Source of the DNA: CAYPFY01 sp964410105
GTDB taxonomy: Bacteria > Bacteroidota > Ignavibacteria > UBA10030 > SZUA-254
DNA: 64,000 nt
Assembly: GCA_964410105.1 (NCBI GenBank)
Contig: CAYPFY010000006.1
Coordinates: forward strand, 97,712 to 161,711
Direction of reading: 5' to 3'
Position numbers and translations under genes: made by a program. The notes under the pieces are model-generated. The model did no database searches and had not been told where the DNA came from. It saw nothing but the letters and a program-made list of their open reading frames with translations. Shown here piece after piece: positions 59,441 to 64,000 of this stretch (the stretch's first letter is position 1; the number at the start of each line of letters is the position of its first letter).

Positions 59441-59677
59441 ATCATCAAAGTGATCCGGGGTGATCGGCCTGTCCTTTCCTCTGACGTTTCATCCTGATTT
59501 CTGATGCGCCGTACGACGGCATAGTTCGAAACTTAATATATGCTCCCCGCATCCATTCGCAAAACCGGGCTTTTCCAGGTCCATCAGTCTGGCGACAAGC
59601 GGCGGTTAATCTGACATGGCGTAATTTTAGGGCGCGTCCGGAGGTTTGGTTTTTCTGCCCGAAATGAGTACTTTCGT

Positions 59678-60805
59678 ATGATGAAATTCGTCCTCGAACA
59701 TGTTTGCGGTAACGCCCGGGCAGGGCGGGTCCAGACGGACCATGGCTCTATTCCCACCCCGGCATTCATGCCTGTCGGCACGCAGGGGAGCGTCAAGGCG
59801 GTTTCGCAGCGGATTCTGGAGGAATTAGGGACAGACATCCTGCTCAGCAATACCTACCACCTTTACCTGCGGCCGGGAAAGGAGATACTGTTCGAAGCGG
59901 GCGGACTCCACAAGTTCATGGGGTGGCATAGACCCATACTTACCGACAGCGGAGGATATCAGGTGTTCAGCCTGGCTTCGCTCCGGAGGATCGAAGAGGA
60001 TGGGGTCGAATTCCGCTCCCATATCGACGGCTCTCTCCATTCCTTTACGCCTGAAAGCGTCGTCGACATACAGCGATCGATCGGGTCCGATATCATGATG
60101 GTGCTGGACGAGTGCATTCCGTACCCCTCGGAGAGATCGTACGCCGAGCAATCGTGTCGTCGCACTCTCCGCTGGGCCGGGCGCTCGCTCACGGCATTAC
60201 GCTGTTCTCTTCCGCGATATGGCCACTCCCAGTCTCTTTTCGGCATACTCCAGGGGGGCACTTTTCATGACCTGAGAAGGTCTTCTGCAGAAAGCCTCTG
60301 CTCCATGGATTTTGACGGGTATGCCATCGGCGGGCTCGCCGTCGGAGAATCGCAGGAAGAGATGTACGACACGGCCGGGTATTCTGCCGGTTTGCTGCCG
60401 GCCGATAAGCCGCGGTATCTGATGGGAGTCGGAACCCCGCAGGATCTTCTGGAAAACATTGAGCGCGGGATCGATATGTTTGATTGCGTGCTTCCTACGC
60501 GCAACGGACGCAACGCGATGTTTTTTACGCGGAGCGGGCCCCTCACGATCACCAACGCCCGCTTCAAGAATGACTTTTCGCCGGTTGATGACGGATGCGG
60601 ATGCTATGCCTGCTCGAATTATACGCGGGCCTATATCCGCCACCTTTTTATCGCGAAGGAGATTCTGGGCCTTCACCTGGCATCGCTTCACAATCTTCAC
60701 TTCTATCAATGGCTCATGCGCTCTGCGCGGGAGAAGATCCGGCAGGGCATTTTTGCACAATGGAAACAGTCACTCACCACCACGGAATACAGGAGGGTCT
60801 CTTGA
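59678..60805 (+). CDS. tgt: Queuine tRNA-ribosyltransferase
   Basis: Exchanges guanine 34 in GUN-anticodon tRNAs for a queuosine precursor (375 aa). TDSGGYQVFSLASLRRIEEDGVEF (core TDSGGYQVFSL) has the catalytic Asp. MMVLDECIPYPS, GIQQ-equivalent FGILQGGTFHDLR, GGLAVGE and DCVLPTRNGRNAMFFT (second Asp) are standard. The zinc site appears as CGCYACSNYTRAYIRHLF, with Cys residues and His. The start is one of two adjacent ATG codons at 59678/59681. yajC follows with overlapping stop and start, a classic tgt-yajC pairing. Confidence 0.96.
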   Translation: MMKFVLEHVCGNARAGRVQTDHGSIPTPAFMPVGTQGSVKAVSQRILEELGTDILLSNTYHLYLRPGKEILFEAGGLHKFMGWHRPILTDSGGYQVFSLASLRRIEEDGVEFRSHIDGSLHSFTPESVVDIQRSIGSDIMMVLDECIPYPSERSYAEQSCRRTLRWAGRSLTALRCSLPRYGHSQSLFGILQGGTFHDLRRSSAESLCSMDFDGYAIGGLAVGESQEEMYDTAGYSAGLLPADKPRYLMGVGTPQDLLENIERGIDMFDCVLPTRNGRNAMFFTRSGPLTITNARFKNDFSPVDDGCGCYACSNYTRAYIRHLFIAKEILGLHLASLHNLHFYQWLMRSAREKIRQGIFAQWKQSLTTTEYRRVS

Positions 60806-61122
60806 TCGTTTTAATGGCACCACAAGGAGGGGGCGGGGGAGGGAGCATGATGAGCACCGTGATCATGTTCTCCCTTATCATTCTCATTTTTTACTTCATG
60901 ATCCTGCGACCGCAGCAGAAGAAACAGAAGGAGCGCCAGCTGCTTCTTGACAGCGTTCAAAAGGGGGATAAAATCGTCACCGTGGGGGGAGTCCACGGCA
61001 CGGTTGTGGGGCTTGAGGAGAAAACAGTCCTCCTCCAGGTTTCCGACAATGTCAAGGTGAAACTGGAGAAAAGCGCAATTTCGTCGGTCAGCCGGGCGAC
61101 CGAATCCAAATCATCGGGATGA
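60802..61122 (+). CDS. yajC: Sec translocase accessory subunit YajC
   Basis: 106 residues. A Gly-rich N-terminus is followed by one helix (STVIMFSLIILIFYFMILRPQQ) and the diagnostic LRPQQKKQKE and VQKGDKIVTVGGVHGTVVGLEEKTVLLQV segments (core GDKIVTVGGVHGTVVGL). I chose TTG 60802, which overlaps the tgt stop and is placed correctly after a strong AGGAGGG ribosome site. An ATG at 60814 is too far from it. secD and secF are not next to it here; ribBA follows instead. Confidence 0.93.
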   Translation: MIVLMAPQGGGGGGSMMSTVIMFSLIILIFYFMILRPQQKKQKERQLLLDSVQKGDKIVTVGGVHGTVVGLEEKTVLLQVSDNVKVKLEKSAISSVSRATESKSSG

Positions 61123-62336
61123 AAGAAAAGTTCAATACCATCGAAGAGGCGGTCGCCGATATCCGCGACGGGCGCATCGTCATCGTGGTCGATGACGAGG
61201 ACCGCGAGAACGAGGGAGATTTTGTCATCGCGGCTGAAAAATGCTCGCCGGAAACGATCAACTTCATGGCGCGCAAAGGCGGGGGCATCATCTGTGCCGC
61301 CCTCACTCCCCAGCGGACCAAGGAGCTTGCCCTTGATATGATGGTCGACAGCAACACGTCCCTCCATGAGACATCGTTCACGGTCTCGGTCGACTATGTT
61401 CACGGGACGCAATCGGGCGTTTCCGCGTACGACCGGGCGGCGACCGTCGGGGCCTTGATCGACCCCAAGACCAAGCCGAGCGATCTCGCCCGGCCGGGGC
61501 ATATTTTCCCGCTGAGGGCAATGGATGGCGGGGTGCTCCGGCGCGCCGGCCATACCGAGGCGGTCGTCGATCTCTGCCGCCTGGGGGGCCTCTATCCTGC
61601 CGGTGTCATCTGCGAAATCATGAACGAAGATGGCACAATGGCGCGGGTCCCTGAGCTCCTCCCCCTCGCCCGCACCCTCCAGCTGAAGATCATTACGGTG
61701 AAGGATCTTATCCAGTACCGCATGCAGCGGGAGAAACTGGTTCAGCGGATTGTCTCCACCCGTCTTCCCACGAAATACGGGGTTTTCGACATCCATGTCT
61801 ACAAGAGCGACACAGATAGCAAGGAGCACGTCGCACTCGTCAAGGGCGAGATTTTTCCGGAAAAACCTGTTCTCGTAAGGGTCCATTCTGAATGTCTTAC
61901 GGGCGATGTCTTCGGTTCGCTCAGGTGTGATTGCAACGATCAGCTCGTCGCCGCCATGAAGCTCGTTGAGAGGGAAAAATGCGGCGTGGTCGTCTATATG
62001 CGTCAGGAGGGGAGGGGGATCGGGCTTTCAAATAAGCTGAAGGCATATAAGCTGCAGGATGAGGGGCTGGATACCGTCGAGGCGAACGAGAAACTGGGCT
62101 TTCGGCCTGACCTCCGGGACTATGGCATCGGGGCACAGATTCTCAGGGATATCGGGGTCGGGAAGATCCGTCTCATGACCAACAATCCAAAGAAGGTGGT
62201 CGGGCTGCACGGATACGGGCTCGAGATCACTGAACGCGTACCCCTTGAAGCGGAACCTCAGGAACACAACGAAAAGTATTTGAAAACAAAGAGAGATAAA
62301 CTCGGACACTTGATCCTCATCAACAAAAAGAAATAA
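61119..62336 (+). CDS. ribBA: Bifunctional DHBP synthase / GTP cyclohydrolase II
   Basis: Two entry steps of riboflavin synthesis in one 405-residue protein. The N-terminal RibB half (~1-205) has VVDDEDRENEGDFVIAAE, HETSFTVSVD and RRAGHTEAVVDL. The C-terminal RibA half has the GTP and zinc site VRVHSECLTGDVFGSLRCDCNDQL (core HSECLTGDVFGSLRCDC, three Cys zinc ligands), MRQEGRGIGLSNKLKAY and LMTNNPKKV. The ATG overlaps the yajC stop. No FMN riboswitch is visible upstream, which fits its position inside an operon. A terminator follows at 62393. Confidence 0.97.
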   Translation: MKEKFNTIEEAVADIRDGRIVIVVDDEDRENEGDFVIAAEKCSPETINFMARKGGGIICAALTPQRTKELALDMMVDSNTSLHETSFTVSVDYVHGTQSGVSAYDRAATVGALIDPKTKPSDLARPGHIFPLRAMDGGVLRRAGHTEAVVDLCRLGGLYPAGVICEIMNEDGTMARVPELLPLARTLQLKIITVKDLIQYRMQREKLVQRIVSTRLPTKYGVFDIHVYKSDTDSKEHVALVKGEIFPEKPVLVRVHSECLTGDVFGSLRCDCNDQLVAAMKLVEREKCGVVVYMRQEGRGIGLSNKLKAYKLQDEGLDTVEANEKLGFRPDLRDYGIGAQILRDIGVGKIRLMTNNPKKVVGLHGYGLEITERVPLEAEPQEHNEKYLKTKRDKLGHLILINKKK

Positions 62337-62349
62337 AATCACTTTTTAC

Positions 62350-62378
62350 TTGCTTTTCTAAAATTCAAGTTGTAGATT
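62350..62378 (+). promoter_or_regulatory. Putative greA promoter upstream of the terminator
   Basis: TTGCTT (62350-62355), 17-nt spacer and TAGATT (62373-62378). The implied transcription start is near 62385, before the hairpin at 62393. greA transcripts from this promoter must therefore read through an intrinsic terminator. Confidence 0.55.
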
Positions 62379-62392
62379 GCCGAGGATAGATG

Positions 62393-62426
62393 GCCATCAC
62401 TTAAACGAGGTGATGGCTTTTATTTT
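62393..62426 (+). terminator. Intrinsic terminator between ribBA and greA (possible greA attenuator)
   Basis: GCCATCAC (62393-62400) pairs perfectly with GTGATGGC (62410-62417) around a nine-base loop, followed by TTTTATTTT. It ends the tgt-yajC-ribBA message. It also lies in the predicted 5' leader of greA. Confidence 0.88.
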
Positions 62427-62448
62427 GTGATCTTTATGTGGAGTTTTT

Positions 62449-62934
62449 ATGGCAGACAAGAATAATGGAATTGTCTACCTTACCCGGGAGCGAGTACTGG
62501 AGCTGGAAAGCGAGCTTCACGATCTTAAGCTTAACGGGAGGGCCGAGATGGCTCAGAAAATCGGGGAGGCCCGCGGACATGGGGATCTGAGTGAGAATGC
62601 CGAGTATGACGCTGCCAAGGAAGCCCAGCAACATCTTGAACTCCGGATTGCAAAGCTTGAACAGACGCTTGCCCGCGCCCGCATCATCGAAAGCAGCGAC
62701 CTGCCGAACGACAAGGTCTATATTCTTTCGAAAGTGAAATTGAAGGATTTGAAGACCAAGGAGACGGTCGTTTACACGCTGGTCTCACCCGAGGAGGCGG
62801 ATTTTGAGAAGGACAAAATATCGGTGACCTCTCCCCTTGGGAAGGGGTTGCTCGGGAGGACGGAAGGGGAGACCATCAAGATCCCCGTTCCGGCAGGAAC
62901 TCTTGAATATAAAATTCTTGAGATCACCCGCTAA
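62449..62934 (+). CDS. greA: Transcription elongation factor GreA
   Basis: 161 residues. The N-terminal coiled coil (LTRERVLELESELHDLKLNGR) carries the acidic tip: GDLSENAEYDAAKEAQ has the conserved Asp and Glu that promote RNA cleavage in the polymerase channel. The C-terminal FKBP-like domain ends TSPLGKGLLGRTEGETIKIPVPAGTLEYKILEI (core SPLGKGLLGRTEGE). GGAG lies 5 nt before the ATG. Expression may be limited by the terminator in its leader. Confidence 0.97.
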   Translation: MADKNNGIVYLTRERVLELESELHDLKLNGRAEMAQKIGEARGHGDLSENAEYDAAKEAQQHLELRIAKLEQTLARARIIESSDLPNDKVYILSKVKLKDLKTKETVVYTLVSPEEADFEKDKISVTSPLGKGLLGRTEGETIKIPVPAGTLEYKILEITR

Positions 62935-62991
62935 ATTTCATTCCCGGCTTGCACTTAGTCTCAATCCGTCCAAGCGGATCTGAGCACCTCC

Positions 62992-63492
62992 ATGCCTCAG
63001 AATCTCGAAATCAAGGCCCGGATCGTCGACGCGGAATCAGCACAAGAAATCGCGCGCGGTCTCAATGCGGAGTTCAAGGGAACGCTCAGGCAGACCGATA
63101 CATACTTCGGCATCCCAGCTGAAGGGCGCCTAAAACTTCGTGAAATCGAGCCGGATGAGGCAGAATTGATATTCTACCGCCGTGAGGAATCTTCTGCCAG
63201 GCGGGAAAGCATTTTCGAACGATTTCCCTCCTCCCGGCCCGCGGTTGTGAAAAAAGTGCTCTCAGAGGCGTTCGGGATCAGGGGGGTGGTCAAGAAATCC
63301 AGGAAGCTGTTCCTCTACGAAGGAAAGACGAGGATTCATATCGACACTGTTACGGGGCTTGGGGATTTTCTCGAGATTGAGGTGCCGGAAGGTGTGGACT
63401 CGGCCTCGGAGCAGCTTGACTTCCTCGTCGCGAGGTTCGGGCTCAGCGATTTTCTGGTGAACTCCTACGTCGATTTGATCAAAAAGACTTGA
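62992..63492 (+). CDS. CYTH-domain protein (triphosphate tunnel enzyme / class IV adenylate cyclase-like)
   Basis: 166 residues. The N-terminal ExExK signature is NLEIKARI, and the tunnel strands carry the expected charged residues (RQTDTYFGIP, RLKLREIEP, LIFYRRE, TRIHIDTVTGLGDFLEIEV). It could be a thiamine triphosphatase, inorganic triphosphatase or adenylate cyclase; the sequence alone does not decide. It follows greA by 57 nt. Confidence 0.85.
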   Translation: MPQNLEIKARIVDAESAQEIARGLNAEFKGTLRQTDTYFGIPAEGRLKLREIEPDEAELIFYRREESSARRESIFERFPSSRPAVVKKVLSEAFGIRGVVKKSRKLFLYEGKTRIHIDTVTGLGDFLEIEVPEGVDSASEQLDFLVARFGLSDFLVNSYVDLIKKT

Positions 63493-63531
63493 TTCTGACG
63501 TGATTTTTTGGGATTTTTAGCGGGGAGCCAT

Positions 63532-63560
63532 TTGCGAAAAGCAGAATTTGTCAGTATATT
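63532..63560 (+). promoter_or_regulatory. tRNA-Gly promoter
   Basis: TTGCGA (63532-63537), 17-nt spacer and TATATT (63555-63560). The predicted start is a few bases before the tRNA at 63575. Confidence 0.65.
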
Positions 63561-63574
63561 GAGTGCCGCGACGC

Positions 63575-63647
63575 GCGGGAATAGCTCAGCTGGTAGAGCG
63601 TCACCTTGCCAAGGTGAATGTCGCGGGTTCGAATCCCGTTTCCCGCT
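63575..63647 (+). tRNA. tRNA-Gly (GCC)
   Basis: A complete cloverleaf of 73 nt. Acceptor GCGGGAA pairs with TTCCCGC. The anticodon stem TCACC/GGTGA encloses TTGCCAA with anticodon GCC. The T-arm has GGTTCGAATCC. The 3' CCA is not encoded. Confidence 0.97.
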
Positions 63648-63694
63648 CGAGGCGCTCATAAGAGGATCTGATCAGTACGCCTCGGCATGAAGCT

Positions 63695-63732
63695 GCCCCG
63701 CCGCCCCCATCCAGGTAGCGGGGCTTTATTTT
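63695..63732 (+). terminator. Intrinsic terminator after tRNA-Gly
   Basis: GCCCCGC (63695-63701) pairs with GCGGGGC (63718-63724), followed by TTTATTTT. It separates tRNA-Gly from the Cys-Leu-Val group. Confidence 0.8.
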
Positions 63733-63741
63733 GGCATAGTT

Positions 63742-63813
63742 GGCGCCGTACCCAAGTGGTAAGGGAGAGGTCTGCAAAACCTTTATGCGGCGGTTCGAAT
63801 CCGCCCGGCGCCT
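63742..63813 (+). tRNA. tRNA-Cys (GCA)
   Basis: 72 nt. Acceptor GGCGCCG pairs with CGGCGCC. The anticodon loop CTGCAAA carries GCA. The T-loop is GGTTCGAATCC. The discriminator is T, as in other tRNA-Cys. CCA is not encoded. Confidence 0.96.
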
Positions 63814-63852
63814 CTCGGTTGTGTTTCTCGGGTGCGGGTTACAGCATCGATC

Positions 63853-63938
63853 GCCGGGGTGGCGAAACTGGTAGACGCACAGGACTTAAAATCCTGTTCT
63901 CCGCAAGGAGAGTACCGGTCCGATTCCGGTCCCCGGTA
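63853..63938 (+). tRNA. tRNA-Leu (TAA)
   Basis: 86 nt. Acceptor GCCGGGG pairs with CCCCGGT. The anticodon stem CAGGA/TCCTG has loop CTTAAAA with anticodon TAA. A long variable arm (TCTCCGCAAGGAGA) marks it as class II. The discriminator is A. CCA is not encoded. Confidence 0.97.
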
Positions 63939-63945
63939 CTGACCT

Positions 63946-64000
63946 GGGCTCTTAGCTCAGTTTGGTTAGAGCGCTTCCTTGACATGGAAGAGGTCACAGG
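63946..64000 (+). tRNA. tRNA-Val (GAC), 3' part beyond the window
   Basis: It begins GGGCTCTTAGCTCAG with a normal D-arm. The anticodon stem CTTCC/GGAAG encloses TTGACAT, anticodon GAC. The window ends in the T-arm, so about 20 nt are missing. Confidence 0.9.

Noticed and set aside
58560..59470. Classical zinc-binding (ZAS) anti-sigma factor in the ECF cassette
   Set aside because: The 104-residue protein has no HxxxCxxC motif. It is reported only as an anti-sigma candidate from topology and position.
60806..61118. An FMN riboswitch for ribBA
   Set aside because: ribBA begins inside the yajC stop codon; there is no leader that could hold the element.
63465..63690. Short open frames on both strands around 63.5-63.7 kb
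   Set aside because: They run through the tRNA-Gly gene and its terminator; neither has a ribosome site.

Overview
The window is a 64 kb, GC-rich (about 60%) piece of bacterial chromosome with densely packed, mostly start/stop-overlapping genes. Two secreted proteins end in a type IX secretion (T9SS) C-terminal sorting domain of the NYPNPFNP...TTI...VYDILG type. There are several small outer-membrane barrels and a PorW/SprE-like TPR lipoprotein. At least one promoter-like site fits the Bacteroidota TTTG-N20-TAnnTTTG pattern, and the complete tRNAs lack encoded CCA. Together these point to the Bacteroidota/Chlorobiota/Ignavibacteriota (FCB) group, probably an Ignavibacteria-like lineage. The genus cannot be told from the sequence, and no phage, transposon or CRISPR array is visible.

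Layout. (a) 1-4.5 kb, minus strand: trpEGDC plus a partial trpF, preceded by a compact regulatory region with a consensus promoter, a 19-codon leader peptide carrying three Trp codons, and mutually exclusive antiterminator and terminator hairpins. (b) 4.5-14.6 kb, minus: one long respiratory operon in the order cupredoxin, coxA, coxC, coxD, two small proteins, coxB, ctaA, ctaB, ABC ATPase, ABC permease, SCO, DUF420. It makes an aa3-type oxidase, its heme A, its copper-site assembly factors and an exporter. (c) 14.8-21.5 kb, plus: TPR lipoprotein, pyrK-pyrD, folC, rho. (d) 21.6-26.1 kb: an OmpA-type protein with thrombospondin-3 repeats, then a lower-GC stretch with a T9SS cargo protein, a lipoprotein-like orphan and empty sequence. 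(e) 26.1-29.3 kb: a thiolase / 3-hydroxyacyl-CoA dehydrogenase / acyl-CoA dehydrogenase cassette. (f) 29.3-32.2 kb: three beta-barrel proteins separated by terminators or hairpins. (g) 32.2-41.8 kb: a 1947-residue multi-PAS/GAF histidine kinase with its response regulator, a membrane protein, a nitrilase-family enzyme and asnS. (h) 41.8-44.5 kb: a NatAB-like ABC exporter and a small barrel. (i) 44.5-53.6 kb: nuoJKLM, a Na+/H+ antiporter-like gene, pepF on the opposite strand, and nuoN. (j) 53.6-57.9 kb: nnr, vanZ and a YHYH-domain T9SS protein. (k) 58-59.4 kb: an ECF sigma / one-TM protein / Spy-CpxP-like sensor cassette. (l) 59.7-63.5 kb: tgt, yajC, ribBA, greA, CYTH. (m) 63.6-64 kb: tRNA Gly, Cys, Leu and a partial Val.

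The most notable items are the complete trp attenuator with a probably leaderless leader peptide, a cytochrome oxidase subunit II whose CuA domain is split by about 180 residues containing 48-residue repeats, the ECF/Spy-like sensing cassette, and a greA promoter placed upstream of an intrinsic terminator.
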